A DNA stretch of 64,000 nt, from positions 1 to 64,000 of the forward strand of contig JAKVBI010000005.1 of the NCBI GenBank assembly GCA_022447545.1. The letters are read 5' to 3'. Position numbers and translations under genes: made by a program. Below are positions 11,306-22,785 of the stretch, piece by piece. This DNA comes from Myxococcota bacterium. GTDB lineage: Bacteria; Myxococcota_A; UBA9160; SMWR01. Each line of letters begins with the position of its first letter. Position 1 is the first letter of the stretch. A model generated the notes under the pieces. That model saw only the letters and a program-made list of their open reading frames with translations, ran no database searches and was not told the DNA's origin.

Positions 11306-12184
11306 ATGAGCAGATGCGAGACCATGCCGTACCGATCCATCGGGATATGTCTCAAGCCCGGCCAGCCTCAGCTCGGGGAGGTGGTACGGACGCTGAAGGT
11401 CTGGCTCGAAGACCGCGACTACGACGTCCTGCTCGGACCCCAGGCCGCTGACGCCGTGGAGGAGACGGGCCTGGATCGCAGTGATCTAGCCGAGCAGGTT
11501 GATCTGATGGTGGTGTTGGGGGGCGATGGAACCCTGCTCGCAGTGGCTCGGCTCATCGGGCACCGCCGGGTTCCCATCCTGGGCGTGAATCTCGGCACCC
11601 TGGGGTTCCTCGCCGAAATCTCCCAGGAGGAAATGTTCGAAACCCTGGAGGAGGTGCTGGCCGGGCGCTTTCATCGCGAGCAGCGCATGCGGCTCGAGGT
11701 GCGCGTTCACCGCGACGGGGCGGTAGTGGGCGAATACCTCGCCCTCAACGACGCAGTGATCGCGAAGACCGGCATCTCTCGCCTGCTGGATCTCGAGGCT
11801 CGCGCGGATGGTGTTGAGGTCACCGCCTATCACGCCGATGGCCTCATCGTGTCGACGCCGACGGGATCCTCCGCCTACTCGTTGTCGGCCGGGGGGCCCC
11901 TGGTCCTGCCCGGTTTCGAAGCCGTCCTGCTGACGCCCATCTGTCCCCACACCCTCACCCAGCGCCCCCTGGTGCTCCCTGCCGACTCCGGCGTCGAGAT
12001 TCGCGTGCATCAGACCCACGAGGGGGACGTGAGGTTGACTGTGGACGGACAGGTGGGTTGCGAGGTGCGCGAGGGGGATTTCGTGTCTGCTCGCCGCTCC
12101 GAGCATCCTGTGGAATTGCTGGTGCCGCCGGATCGCAACCGCTTTGAGGTCATGCGCCGAAAGCTTCGTTGGGGGGAGCGTTGA
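11306..12184 (+). CDS. nadK: NAD kinase
   Basis: Phosphorylates NAD+ to NADP+ using ATP or polyphosphate in the cytoplasm. The family signature VVLGGDGTLL is present near residue 70, followed by GVNLGTLGFLAE, the LNDAVIAK motif and STPTGSSAYSLSAGGPL. Normal length (292 residues). ATG 11306 is used, but ATG 11324 (MPYRSIG) aligns equally well with other NadK proteins and neither has a strong SD. The stop overlaps the recN TTG by 4 bases. The nadK-recN order is common in bacteria. Confidence 0.96.
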   Translation: MSRCETMPYRSIGICLKPGQPQLGEVVRTLKVWLEDRDYDVLLGPQAADAVEETGLDRSDLAEQVDLMVVLGGDGTLLAVARLIGHRRVPILGVNLGTLGFLAEISQEEMFETLEEVLAGRFHREQRMRLEVRVHRDGAVVGEYLALNDAVIAKTGISRLLDLEARADGVEVTAYHADGLIVSTPTGSSAYSLSAGGPLVLPGFEAVLLTPICPHTLTQRPLVLPADSGVEIRVHQTHEGDVRLTVDGQVGCEVREGDFVSARRSEHPVELLVPPDRNRFEVMRRKLRWGER

Positions 12185-13878
12185 TCGAGACTCTTCGCAT
12201 TCAAGGCCTCGCCATCGTGGAACGTGCCGAACTCGATTTTGGCCCCGGTCTGAATGTGCTCACGGGTGAGACCGGTGCCGGGAAGTCGATCATTCTGGAA
12301 GCCCTGGGGCTGTTGTCCGGCGCGCGTGCATCGGTGAACTCTCTCCGCGAAGGGGTCGAAAGCGCATCCGTGGAGGCTCTGTTTCGTACCGACCGGCTCC
12401 CCGAGTTGGAGGCGGAACTGGTCGAGCGAGGGATGGAGTTGGTGGACCACGAACTCGTGGTGCGTCGGACGGTGTCGAGGGCAGGTCGAAGCAAGGCTCA
12501 GCTCTGTGGGCAACTGGTGCCTGTATCGACCCTGGCGGAGACCTTTGGAGGGCGCCTGGAGATTTCGAGCCAGCACGATTCGCAGCGGCTGCGCCGGCCG
12601 GAGGTCCATGGCGAGATGCTGGACCGGCTCGCAGGCCTGCAGTCCTTGGGGAGGGACGTTGCGGAGGGGGTCCGGGCGATCCTGGCACTCGACCAAGAGT
12701 TGCTGAGGCTCCGTGAGGCATCCGCCGAAAGAGCGAGGCGCCAGGACTTTCTGCGTTTTCAGGTCGAAGAAATCGACCGGGCGCAACTGGATGTGGAACA
12801 AATCGAGCAGATGCGTGTCGATCGCGCGCGGCTCCTTCACGCCTCGCGTCTCGGCGACGAGGGAGGGCTGGCGCTTGGTCTTCTGGTGGGAGATCCGGAA
12901 CGGGAGTCCGGGCCCAGTATCACGGATCTGCTGGGTGAGACACTGCGGCTCGTACGTGGAATTGCTGAACTGGACCCCTCTCTCTCAGATCTCGCCCAGC
13001 GAATCGAAGCCAACCAGGCAGACGTTCGTGACGCCGCCTTCGAGCTGGAACGTTATGTGACCGCCGTGGAGGTGGACCCAGCGCGCCTGTCGGAGATCGA
13101 AGAGCGTCTTCACCAGGTCGAGCAGCTCCATCGCAAGTACGGGGCCGAGATCGAAGACGTGCTGCGTTTCCGCGACGAGGCGGAAGCCGAGCTGGCATCG
13201 GCGGTCGGAGCGGACCAGCGCGAAGGGACCATTGTCGGCGAGCGGTCGGAGCTCGCGCGGAAGGTGGTCGGTGCGGCGAAGAAACTGACGCGAGGGCGTT
13301 CCAAGGCGGCTCGCAGCTTTTCGGCAACGGTGCAAACCGCGCTGCGCTCTCTCGGCATGTCCGAGGCGGAGTTCTCCGTCGCCCTGGTGCCGCAATCGGC
13401 ACCGGATGATCTGCCGTGTGGACCGGGTGGGCACGAGGCCCCGGAGTTCTTCTTCAACGCCAATGCCGGAGAGACTCCCCAGCCCTTGCGCAAATCGGCC
13501 TCGGGGGGGGAGCTGTCCCGAACGTTTCTGGCCATCAAGAATGCCGCCCGCGACGCAGATCCGGGCATGGTCCTGGTCTTCGATGAAGTGGATGCCGGGG
13601 TCGGAGGGCGTGCCGCGGACCGGGTGGGCCGGACCCTGGCAGAGCTGGCAAGCCATCACCAGGTTCTATGCATCACGCACCTTCCCCAGGTCGCAGCTTT
13701 CGCCCAGACTCACTTCAAGGTCGAGAAACTCGCGCGCAAGGGGCGCACTCGGGTTCGGGTCACGCGTGTCGAGGACGCTGATCGGGTCGAAGAAATCGCC
13801 CGGATGGCTGGGGGTGAGAAGGTCGGCGAGGCCACCCGACGCCACGCTCGGGCCCTGCTGGGCGCACGGGCCGGCTGA
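12181..13878 (+). CDS. recN: DNA repair protein RecN
   Basis: SMC-like ATPase that holds broken DNA ends during double-strand-break repair. Walker A GETGAGKSI lies close to the N terminus, a long coiled-coil region fills the middle (residues about 160-360), and the C-terminal head has ASGGELSRTFLAIK (ABC signature) and Walker B MVLVFDEVDAGVGG. The start TTG 12181 matches the usual family start (LIETLRIQGLAIV) and forms a TTGA overlap with nadK. TTG 12169 is an alternative. The G-rich SD (12171-12178) is unusually close to 12181. 565 residues, normal. Confidence 0.95.
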   Translation: MIETLRIQGLAIVERAELDFGPGLNVLTGETGAGKSIILEALGLLSGARASVNSLREGVESASVEALFRTDRLPELEAELVERGMELVDHELVVRRTVSRAGRSKAQLCGQLVPVSTLAETFGGRLEISSQHDSQRLRRPEVHGEMLDRLAGLQSLGRDVAEGVRAILALDQELLRLREASAERARRQDFLRFQVEEIDRAQLDVEQIEQMRVDRARLLHASRLGDEGGLALGLLVGDPERESGPSITDLLGETLRLVRGIAELDPSLSDLAQRIEANQADVRDAAFELERYVTAVEVDPARLSEIEERLHQVEQLHRKYGAEIEDVLRFRDEAEAELASAVGADQREGTIVGERSELARKVVGAAKKLTRGRSKAARSFSATVQTALRSLGMSEAEFSVALVPQSAPDDLPCGPGGHEAPEFFFNANAGETPQPLRKSASGGELSRTFLAIKNAARDADPGMVLVFDEVDAGVGGRAADRVGRTLAELASHHQVLCITHLPQVAAFAQTHFKVEKLARKGRTRVRVTRVEDADRVEEIARMAGGEKVGEATRRHARALLGARAG

Positions 13879-14029
13879 ATCCCCATTGCCTGCCCCCCCT
13901 GGGGGCGCTCCCGGCGGGGGTTCCAGTTCCTCAGATCGTCATTCAAGGGCACGCAACGAAGCACCGATGTTGCACGGAGTGCGGATCGGAATGGGGTTCC
14001 GATCTCGCGGGGCGACGAGGCACGGCCTG

Positions 14030-14374
14030 ATGCAGATCGAACAGACTGGGACGCGACCGGAGTCCGAAATACCGACGCCTCCCGGAGCCACCGTTCGGGT
14101 TCTGGGAGGGTTCTATGAGGGGCTCGACGTGCCGCTGGAGGGAGATTGGACGGTCATCGGACGGGGACGGTCTGCGGACCTCGTGCTCGCCGAACCGACG
14201 ATTTCTCGCTGTCACGCGGCCCTGGGATTCGACGGCGAGTCGTTTTTCGTCCAGGACCTAGGAAGTACCAACGGAACCAAGGTCAACGGGGTGAGCGAAC
14301 CGCGTCGGAACCTGTCGGATGGAGACGAGCTGGAATTGGGAAAGATCCGATTGCTGGTTCGTCTCCCACACTGA
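14030..14374 (+). CDS. Small stand-alone FHA-domain protein
   Basis: A forkhead-associated domain binds phosphothreonine peptides. Visible motifs are WTVIGRGRSADLVL, the ISRCHAAL turn and DLGSTNGTKVNG, covering nearly all of the 114 residues, so the protein is essentially one FHA module with an N-terminal tail of about 20 residues. ATG 14030 is favoured (GAGG near 14017). ATG 13967 and 13991 are in frame and would add 21 or 13 residues. It lies between recN and an M23 peptidase. No Ser/Thr kinase is visible in the window, so its partner is unknown. Confidence 0.85.
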   Translation: MQIEQTGTRPESEIPTPPGATVRVLGGFYEGLDVPLEGDWTVIGRGRSADLVLAEPTISRCHAALGFDGESFFVQDLGSTNGTKVNGVSEPRRNLSDGDELELGKIRLLVRLPH

Positions 14375-14413
14375 AACCCGGCCAACGGTCGGATCAATCA
14401 AACTGGAGCAAGC

Positions 14414-15400
14414 ATGGAGCGCTACTCCCTGATCGTGGTCGCCGATGAGACGGCACCGATCCGGAGGTTCGACATCCTCAAGAGTGTGGTGCATCGCACG
14501 ATGTGGGGTGTCGGGGTCGTCTGTGTCCTGCTGACCCTCGGCCTGACCGACTATGTGAGCCTGAGGCGACAGCACCCGGAACTGCAGGAACTGCGCATCG
14601 AGACCAAGGAACAACAGGCGAAGATCCGAGAGGTCGAAGAAGACCTCGCGCAAGTGGAAGAGCGTCTGGCCCGGATCGCTGAACTCGAGCGTAAGGTCCG
14701 AATCATCGCCAACCTTCCCGGATCGGCCGGCACGGGTGGCATCGAGATCACCGAGGCGGGTGACCCGACCCGTGGCGACTTGGAGGTTCCCGAGGCCGGC
14801 TCCGGTTCGGACTCCCTGGAATCCCAAGACGTGGATGTAGAGCCCGTTTCCGAGGCGACAGTTCAGCCGGCTGACAGCGCCCCGGCGCACAACCCCCGGG
14901 TTTCCGAACTGCGCCGAGAAGCCGTGCGCCTAGGAGCCGTGGCGGACACACGCGAGACGACATTGATGGATCTGGTGTCGGCACTGGAGAACAAGCACCA
15001 CCACCTGGATTCTTCCCCGGCCATCTGGCCCACCAAGGGCTGGCTCACCTCACGGTTCGGATACCGCGTTTCACCCTTTACTTCGCAGAAGCAGTTCCAT
15101 GCGGGAATCGACATTGCGGGTCGTCGGGGGACTCCCGTCATTGCACCCGCCAGGGGGCGGGTCACCTATGCATCCAACCGCGGACCCATGGGCCTGACGG
15201 TTATTTTGGACCACGGCTATGGGGTGCGAACGATGTACGGCCACAATGAAGCCATCGAGGTCGCGCGAGACGACGAGGTTGCCCGCGGACAGACGATTGC
15301 CCGGCTCGGGAGCAGCGGTCGGAGCACCGGGCCCCATCTCCACTATGTGGTCGAGGTCGATGGAAAGCCCCGTAATCCCCTCGATTACATCTTTGATTGA
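14414..15400 (+). CDS. Membrane-anchored M23 (LytM) metallopeptidase
   Basis: Peptidoglycan endopeptidase or LytM-type amidase activator in the envelope. The N terminus has one membrane segment (about residues 28-46, VVHRTMWGVGVVCVLLTLG), followed by a coiled coil rich in E, Q and R (about residues 55-95), an acidic linker, and a C-terminal M23 domain (about 205-328). Zinc ligands are in FHAGIDIAG (His and Asp) and in GPHLHYVVE, so the active site appears intact. TGGAG lies 5 bases before the ATG. It is 40 bases downstream of the FHA gene and 30 bases before a terminator. Confidence 0.9.
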   Translation: MERYSLIVVADETAPIRRFDILKSVVHRTMWGVGVVCVLLTLGLTDYVSLRRQHPELQELRIETKEQQAKIREVEEDLAQVEERLARIAELERKVRIIANLPGSAGTGGIEITEAGDPTRGDLEVPEAGSGSDSLESQDVDVEPVSEATVQPADSAPAHNPRVSELRREAVRLGAVADTRETTLMDLVSALENKHHHLDSSPAIWPTKGWLTSRFGYRVSPFTSQKQFHAGIDIAGRRGTPVIAPARGRVTYASNRGPMGLTVILDHGYGVRTMYGHNEAIEVARDDEVARGQTIARLGSSGRSTGPHLHYVVEVDGKPRNPLDYIFD

Positions 15401-15430
15401 CCCCGGTTGGGGACCTCAAGGGCAGTTGAC

Positions 15431-15461
15431 CCCAGCGCAGGGTGCGCTGGGTGGGATTTTT
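15431..15461 (+). terminator. Intrinsic terminator after the M23 peptidase gene
   Basis: Perfect 9-bp stem CCCAGCGCA/TGCGCTGGG with a GGG loop (15431-15451), followed after five bases by TTTTT. It separates the nadK-recN-FHA-M23 group from secA. Confidence 0.7.
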
Positions 15462-15572
15462 CGGGGGGTGATGCGGGATTCCTGTCGTTGGGTTTGCCGC
15501 TCATCTGCCCCTCTCGTAGACTTCCCGCTTGCTCGGTGACGAATCGCCGAAGCGGGGATGCGGCGGTCCGGG

Positions 15573-18338
15573 ATGGCCAGCATTTTTCGAAAGGTCATAG
15601 GCAGTCACAACGATCGTGTGATCAAACGCATCACGCCGATCGTCGAGTCCATCAATCGCCTGGAACCCGAGTTGGTGGCGCTTTCGGATCAGAATCTCGG
15701 GGCTCGCACCGTCGATTTCCGGCAACGCATCGAAAATGGTGAGTCCCTCGACGATCTGTTGCCCGAGGCCTTCGCCACCGTTCGCGAGGCCGCCAAGCGG
15801 TCTCTGGGTCAGCGCCACTACGACGTCCAACTCATCGGCGGTGTGATCCTTCACCGTGGCTCCATCGCGGAGATGAAGACCGGCGAGGGAAAGACTCTCG
15901 TCTCGACACTGGCGTCCTACCTCAACGCGCTGACCGGGAACGGTGTCCACATTGTCACAGTCAACGATTACCTCGCTCGCCGCGACGCGGATTGGATGGG
16001 CGAGGTGCATCGGTTTCTTGGCTTGTCGGTGGGTGTGGTGACTCATGAGAGCACCGAAGAGGAGCGGCACGCCGCCTACCGATCGGACATCACCTATGTG
16101 ACGAACAACGAGTTGGGCTTCGACTATCTGCGCGACAACATGAAGTTCACTCTTGATCAGTGTGTTCAGCGGGAGTTGCAATTCGGGATCATCGACGAGG
16201 TGGACTCCATTCTGGTGGACGAGGCCCGAACCCCACTGATCATCTCCGGTCCTTCGGAGCAGGACACGCAGTTGTACGCCATCGTCAACCGCATCATTCC
16301 GTCGCTGAATGCGGGGACGAAGGGGGATACCAAGGAGGGCGTCGAGGAGACGGGTGACTACTGGATCGACGAAAAGGCCCACAGTGCCACCCTCACCGAG
16401 GAGGGTGTCCACAAGGTCGAGAAGACCCTGCGGGTCGAAAACCTCTACGACCCCCAGATGCTGCCCGTTCTGCACGCAGTGAACCAGGCTCTGTCGGCTC
16501 ACAGTCTCAAGAAGGTCGACGTCGATTATGTGGTGAAGGTGGGCGAGAGCGGTCAGAAGGAAGTGATCATCGTCGACGAGTTCACGGGCCGTTTGATGCC
16601 GGGTCGGCGTTGGTCAGATGGTCTCCATCAGGCGGTAGAGGCGAAGGAGGGCATCCAGGTTCGCAGCGAGAATCAGACCCTGGCTTCGGTCACGTTCCAG
16701 AACTTCTTCCGCATGTACGAAAAACTCGCGGGCATGACGGGGACGGCGGATACCGAGGCACCCGAGTTCGCGAAGATCTACGACTTGGATGTGGTCATGG
16801 TTCCGACCAATCGACCGATGGTTCGCGACGATCAGGCCGACGTCGTATTTAAATCCAAGCGAGAGAAGTTCGACGCCGTCGTCGATGACATCAAGGATCG
16901 TCACGAGTCGGGTCAGCCTGTTCTGGTGGGCACGATTTCGATCGAAACGTCCGAGATGTTGGGCCGGAAGCTCAAGAAGAAGGGGATTCCACACAACGTC
17001 CTCAACGCCAAGCAGCACGAGAGGGAGGCCGAAATCGTTGCCCAGGCCGGTCGCCTGGGTGCTGTCACGATCTCGACCAACATGGCGGGGCGCGGGACGG
17101 ACATCGTGCTTGGGGGCAACGCGGAATTCCTCGCCCTGGCCAAGTGCGGACACGACAAGAACCACGACGACTACCCCGTGTTGTTCGCTGAATTCGAGTC
17201 GCAGTGCAAAGGCGAGCGCGATCACGTCATCGAATCAGGCGGACTCCACATCATGGGGACCGAGCGCCACGAAAGCCGCCGCATCGACAACCAGCTTCGA
17301 GGACGTGCGGGTCGTCAGGGAGATTCAGGTTCGAGCCAGTTCTTCCTGTCCCTGGAGGATGACCTTCTTCGCATTTTCGAGAGCGAACGGGTTGCAGATT
17401 GGTGGGACCGCGTGGGTGTCGAGGAGGGGGAGGCCATCGAAAATCGCCTGCTCTCTCGTGTGATCGAGAATGCCCAGACCAAGGTGGAGGCTCGCAACTT
17501 CGACATCCGAAAACACCTGCTCGACTACGACGACGTCATGAACAAGCAGCGCGTCGCCTTCTACGAGCGGCGCCAGGAAGTGATGGGTCGAGAACAGGTT
17601 CACGACGAGATCCTCGACATCGCCGAGGGGGTGCTGGTGGGACTGCTCGACACCCACTGGCCCGAGAAGGGGGCACCCGAGCGGGAGGATCTCGAGGATC
17701 TGGCGCGCTCGGTCGAGGCGCATTTCGGGTTGACGCTCTCGGCCAGCGCCGAGCCCTTCACCGTCGACGGCAGGCCGGCTTCGGATCGCGAGGAGTTGGG
17801 CCGAGCAGTGCTCGATCGCATGGTCGAATTCCTCGAGATCAAGCGCAACCGTTGTGACCAGATGGCCACGGAACACGCGAACCTGGGCTATCCCCGCTTC
17901 GACGACGTCGAGCGGGACATCTACCTGCGGATCCTGGACACCCAGTGGAAGGATCACCTCCACGGCATGGATGGCCTGCGAGATGGCATCAATCTGCGGG
18001 GATACGCTCAACGGGATCCGAAGCTCGAGTACCAGCGTGAAGGCTACGCGATGTTCGAGGAGATGAGCGATCGGATCGACGCCCAGGTGATCGAGACGGC
18101 CTGTAAGGTGATTCTGCCCGAGCCCATTCTCGAATCCGCCTCTCCCGGTGCTGAAGTCACTTCGGGTCCCGCGGCAGCACCGAGTGTGGGTCCCGTTTCT
18201 CGTCCCGCGCCGGGCGGCGAGCGCATCAAGGCCAAGTCCCCGGGAGCGCGCGATGGGAAGGTCGGAAAAGTGGGGCGCAATGACCCCTGTACCTGCGGCA
18301 GTGGCAAGAAGTTCAAGAAGTGCTGCGGCGCTGCCTAA
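15573..18338 (+). CDS. secA: Preprotein translocase ATPase SecA
   Basis: Motor ATPase that drives secretory proteins through SecYEG. Walker A in AEMKTGEGKTL, DEAD-type Walker B IIDEVDSILVDEA, the helicase motif TNMAGRGTD, the QLRGRAGRQGD motif and a C-terminal zinc site CTCGSGKKFKKCC that binds SecB and phospholipid. 921 residues, normal. ATG 15573 (MASIFRKVIG) matches the family start. ATG 15558 would add five residues, and neither has a clear SD. argJ follows 42 bases later, an arrangement seen in other deltaproteobacterial-type genomes. Confidence 0.97.
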   Translation: MASIFRKVIGSHNDRVIKRITPIVESINRLEPELVALSDQNLGARTVDFRQRIENGESLDDLLPEAFATVREAAKRSLGQRHYDVQLIGGVILHRGSIAEMKTGEGKTLVSTLASYLNALTGNGVHIVTVNDYLARRDADWMGEVHRFLGLSVGVVTHESTEEERHAAYRSDITYVTNNELGFDYLRDNMKFTLDQCVQRELQFGIIDEVDSILVDEARTPLIISGPSEQDTQLYAIVNRIIPSLNAGTKGDTKEGVEETGDYWIDEKAHSATLTEEGVHKVEKTLRVENLYDPQMLPVLHAVNQALSAHSLKKVDVDYVVKVGESGQKEVIIVDEFTGRLMPGRRWSDGLHQAVEAKEGIQVRSENQTLASVTFQNFFRMYEKLAGMTGTADTEAPEFAKIYDLDVVMVPTNRPMVRDDQADVVFKSKREKFDAVVDDIKDRHESGQPVLVGTISIETSEMLGRKLKKKGIPHNVLNAKQHEREAEIVAQAGRLGAVTISTNMAGRGTDIVLGGNAEFLALAKCGHDKNHDDYPVLFAEFESQCKGERDHVIESGGLHIMGTERHESRRIDNQLRGRAGRQGDSGSSQFFLSLEDDLLRIFESERVADWWDRVGVEEGEAIENRLLSRVIENAQTKVEARNFDIRKHLLDYDDVMNKQRVAFYERRQEVMGREQVHDEILDIAEGVLVGLLDTHWPEKGAPEREDLEDLARSVEAHFGLTLSASAEPFTVDGRPASDREELGRAVLDRMVEFLEIKRNRCDQMATEHANLGYPRFDDVERDIYLRILDTQWKDHLHGMDGLRDGINLRGYAQRDPKLEYQREGYAMFEEMSDRIDAQVIETACKVILPEPILESASPGAEVTSGPAAAPSVGPVSRPAPGGERIKAKSPGARDGKVGKVGRNDPCTCGSGKKFKKCCGAA

Positions 18339-18380
18339 ACGTCTCCTCGCAATCCGCCCTCGATTGGCTCAGGCACTGCT

Positions 18381-19577
<1,197 letters not shown>

Positions 19578-19810
19578 CGCGCCCCCTGGGGCAAGTGGCC
19601 GTCGCGAGTTGTCTGGGATGCCCTCGCCCAGGACCTTTGCGACTCCCCCCAAGGGTCTGCTAACCGTTTGCGAATCCACACGTTCCGGCACCTCCCCCGC
19701 GGTGCCCCGGGCGTTTTCAGCGGCTTCCCATGGGAGTCGTGTCGACGCCCGAGGGGTTTGGGGAATTCGTGGTGCGGAGCGGAAGTTCAACCGCGAAGGA
19801 GAGTATTCCC

Positions 19811-20962
19811 ATGTCTGAAAACACAGTGGAGGCGCCCGGCGCCGAAACGACCACCGACGCTGAAGCCGCTGCCGCATTGGCCACTGCTGGTGCCGAGGCG
19901 GAGGCCGCGTCCGAAACGCCGAGCGAGACCGGTGCTCAGTTGGAGCAGACCCAACTCACCGTGCGAGAGTTGCTCGAAGCCGGTGTCCATTTCGGACACC
20001 AGACGCGGCGCTGGAACCCGCAGATGCGCAGCTTTCTCTTCGGAGAGCGCAATGGCGTCCACATCATCGATCTCGACCAGACGCTGCCACGCTTCGACGA
20101 GGCACTGGATTTCATTCGAGAGGTGACCGCTGGGGGCGGCAAGGTGCTGTTCGTGGGGACCAAGCGCCAGGCCCAGGCGCCTGTGATGCTCGAGGCTCAG
20201 CGCGCGGGTCAGTACTACGTGAACAACCGTTGGCTGGGCGGCATGCTCACGAATTTCAAGACCGTCAGGAAGTCGATCGAGAGGTTCAACTCGATGCTCG
20301 AGACGGTGGCCGACGAAGAGAAGACGTCGGCGATGTCCAAGAAGGACCTCTCCCGTGTGAACCGGCAGATCGAGAAATACCGGAAGTCTCTCGACGGAAT
20401 GCGGGAGATGACCCGTCTGCCGGACGCGATGCTCGTGATCGATGTCAACGTGGAGTCGATTGCGATTTCCGAGGCCCAGCGATTGGGCATTCCGATCATC
20501 GCCGTGGTGGATTCCAATTGCGACCCGAGAGGGATCGAATTCGTCGTTCCCGGAAATGATGACTCGATTCGCGCGATTCAACTCTACTGTTCCCGGGTGG
20601 CCAGCGCGTGTCTCGAGGGTGATGCGGCTCACAACGAGCGAATCCAGTCGGAAGTCGCCCAAGACGAGGCCTCTCGTGCAGGCTCGGGTCCGGCCCCGAC
20701 GGGTACCGGTCGTGTGGTGGTCGAAATCAGCCAACCCCCACGCCGTGGACGTGGAGCTTCCTTCGGCGAGGGGGCCGACGAACGGGCCACGGAGCCTCTC
20801 AAGCCCCATGAGGTGAACCCGCGTCGGGCGGCGGCGACTACAGTGGCCGATGCCGCCGAGGCGGCCGCCGAGGAGGCTTCCGAATCGACTGCGGCTGCCG
20901 AGTCTGAGCAGTCCGAGGCCGCTCCGGAGGAGGCACCCAAGGAAACGGAATCCGACGCGTGA
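19811..20962 (+). CDS. rpsB: 30S ribosomal protein S2 with long N- and C-terminal extensions
   Basis: Component of the small-subunit head-body junction. The S2 core runs from about residue 50 (LTVRELLEAGVHFGHQTRRW) to about residue 275, with the GGMLTNFKT and NCDPRGIEFVVPGNDD motifs. It is flanked by an Ala/Glu/Thr-rich N-terminal stretch of about 48 residues and an Ala/Glu-rich C-terminal tail of about 100. At 383 residues it is much longer than the typical 230-260. ATG 19811 has AAGGAGAG 7 bases upstream. The frame is open further 5' to 19730, but without family features. tsf follows after a 249-base gap with no visible gene. Confidence 0.95.
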   Translation: MSENTVEAPGAETTTDAEAAAALATAGAEAEAASETPSETGAQLEQTQLTVRELLEAGVHFGHQTRRWNPQMRSFLFGERNGVHIIDLDQTLPRFDEALDFIREVTAGGGKVLFVGTKRQAQAPVMLEAQRAGQYYVNNRWLGGMLTNFKTVRKSIERFNSMLETVADEEKTSAMSKKDLSRVNRQIEKYRKSLDGMREMTRLPDAMLVIDVNVESIAISEAQRLGIPIIAVVDSNCDPRGIEFVVPGNDDSIRAIQLYCSRVASACLEGDAAHNERIQSEVAQDEASRAGSGPAPTGTGRVVVEISQPPRRGRGASFGEGADERATEPLKPHEVNPRRAAATTVADAAEAAAEEASESTAAAESEQSEAAPEEAPKETESDA

Positions 20963-21211
20963 TGGCGGCCTCCGAGCCAGCCCGAGCGCACGAAACTCAG
21001 GAAAGCGGCGCCCGGAACCTCTCCTTGCCCGCCCGCTTCGCGACATGGTGGGGCGAGAGGCCAGGGCGCGCCGGAGCCTGACGGGACTCCCGGGTCGCGT
21101 CCGAATCCTGGCGGATCCAGTACCGCCGTCGAGGAAAATGAAAACCCAGAACCGAACTGAAACCGCACGGCCCATGGAGGGGTCGGGTGCGGGCGAATGG
21201 GAGACATAGCA

Positions 21212-22063
21212 GTGGCACAGATCTCTGCGAAACAGGTCAAGGATCTCCGGGACCAGACCGGAGCCGGAATGATGGATTGCAAGCGCGCCCTGAACGAGTC
21301 GGATGGTGACTTGGCCAAGGCAGTGGCCGTCCTTCGGGAGCGTGGACTCGCCAAGGCGGGCAAGCGGGAAGGTCGAGCCACGAGTGAAGGGGTGATTGCC
21401 ATCAGCCTTCGAGGTGGATCGGGCGGCATGGTTGAACTCGGTTGCGAGACGGATTTCGTCGCTCGAACGGATCAGTTCAACGAGTTGGCGAGTTCTCTGT
21501 CGGAAGTCGTGGCCCAGGAGTCGTCGATTTCGACTCCTGATGACTTGCTGCTCGCCGACGTAGGCGGTCAGAAAATTGGAGACCGCATTGCCGAGGCGAT
21601 CGCAACCCTGGGCGAGAACGTCGTCGTCAAACGCGTGAAGAACCTCTCCACTGACGGGATCGTTGGTGGCTATGTGCACGCGGGTGGAAAACTCGGGGTC
21701 CTGGTGGCTCTGTCCGGTGGGACCGACGAGCAGGAGAGTCTGGCCAAGGACGTCGCGATGCATGTGGCGGCGGCCGACCCCACGCCGGCGGCCGTGGATC
21801 GCGATGGCTTGCCGGCCGAGTTGATCGAGTCCGAGACCAGCATCTATCGAAACCAGGCAGAGTCCGAGGGGAAGCCCGAAGGGGTGATCGACAAGATTGT
21901 GACGGGGAAACTCTCGAAGTTCGTTGCGAGCGTATGCCTGGTCGATCAGCCTTTCGTGAAGGATCCCGACCGGAAGGTGGGCGATCTGTTGACTGAAACC
22001 AGCGCGGACCTGAGCGTGGCAGCCTTCGAACGGTTCAAATTGGGAGAGGTCGCCGAGTCGTGA
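21212..22063 (+). CDS. tsf: Translation elongation factor Ts
   Basis: Guanine-nucleotide exchange factor for EF-Tu. The family signature [16 protein letters not shown] is at the N terminus, and [13 protein letters not shown] follows near residue 80. 283 residues, normal. GTG 21212 is preferred because GGGAG (21199-21203) lies 8 bases upstream and the next residues match the usual family start. ATG 21197 would add five residues. The stop overlaps the pyrH GTG by 4 bases. Confidence 0.95.
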   Translation: MAQISAKQVKDLRDQTGAGMMDCKRALNESDGDLAKAVAVLRERGLAKAGKREGRATSEGVIAISLRGGSGGMVELGCETDFVARTDQFNELASSLSEVVAQESSISTPDDLLLADVGGQKIGDRIAEAIATLGENVVVKRVKNLSTDGIVGGYVHAGGKLGVLVALSGGTDEQESLAKDVAMHVAAADPTPAAVDRDGLPAELIESETSIYRNQAESEGKPEGVIDKIVTGKLSKFVASVCLVDQPFVKDPDRKVGDLLTETSADLSVAAFERFKLGEVAES

Positions 22064-22779
22064 AATCGGCCTACCGGAGACTGGTCATCAAGCTCTCAGG
22101 GGAGCGCCTTGCTGGTGACTCGGGATTCGGGATCAGTCCGAGCGTGATTGCCGAGATTGCCGAAGAGATTCGGCGTGTTCACGAACTCGGGTGTCAGATC
22201 GGGATCGTGATCGGAGGGGGCAATGTCATCCGTGGTATTCGTGCGGCCAGCGAGGGCTTGGACCGGGCCGCCGCGGACTACATGGGGATGCTCGCATCGA
22301 CCATCAACGCCCTGGCGTTCCAGGATTTTCTCGAGAAGAGCGGTCTCCAGACCCGTGTGTTGACGGCCCTGGAGATCGAGTCCGTTGCCGAGCCCTACAT
22401 TCGTCGTCGGGCCGTACGCCATCTCGAGAAGGGGAGGGTGGTGGTATTCGCCGCGGGAACGGGAAATCCCTATTTCTCGACGGATACGGCGGCGGCTCTG
22501 CGAGCTGCGGAGATCGATGCCGAGGTCATCCTCATGGCAAAGCACGGAGTGGATGGGGTCTATGACGCGGACCCGAAGCTCGAACCCCAGGCGGTACGCT
22601 ATGAAACTCTTAGTTTCGACGAGGCGATCCGTAAGAATCTCCGGGTGATGGATCAGACGGCTCTGGCGCTTTGTCGGGAGAATGACCTCCCGATCATCGT
22701 TTTCGACACGGGTGTACCTGGAAACATCCTGCGAGTGGCTGCGGGAGAGCAGGTGGGGACACGAGTCGGGAAGGAGTAG
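22060..22779 (+). CDS. pyrH: Uridylate (UMP) kinase
   Basis: Hexameric UMP kinase of the amino-acid-kinase fold, making UDP for RNA and, later, CTP. Motifs [23 protein letters not shown], and the uridine-binding [15 protein letters not shown] are present. 239 residues, normal. GTG start in a GTGA overlap with tsf, so the genes are coupled. The end product feeds PyrG (38699), encoded in the same window. Confidence 0.96.
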   Translation: MKSAYRRLVIKLSGERLAGDSGFGISPSVIAEIAEEIRRVHELGCQIGIVIGGGNVIRGIRAASEGLDRAAADYMGMLASTINALAFQDFLEKSGLQTRVLTALEIESVAEPYIRRRAVRHLEKGRVVVFAAGTGNPYFSTDTAAALRAAEIDAEVILMAKHGVDGVYDADPKLEPQAVRYETLSFDEAIRKNLRVMDQTALALCRENDLPIIVFDTGVPGNILRVAAGEQVGTRVGKE

Positions 22780-22785
22780 GCGAAA

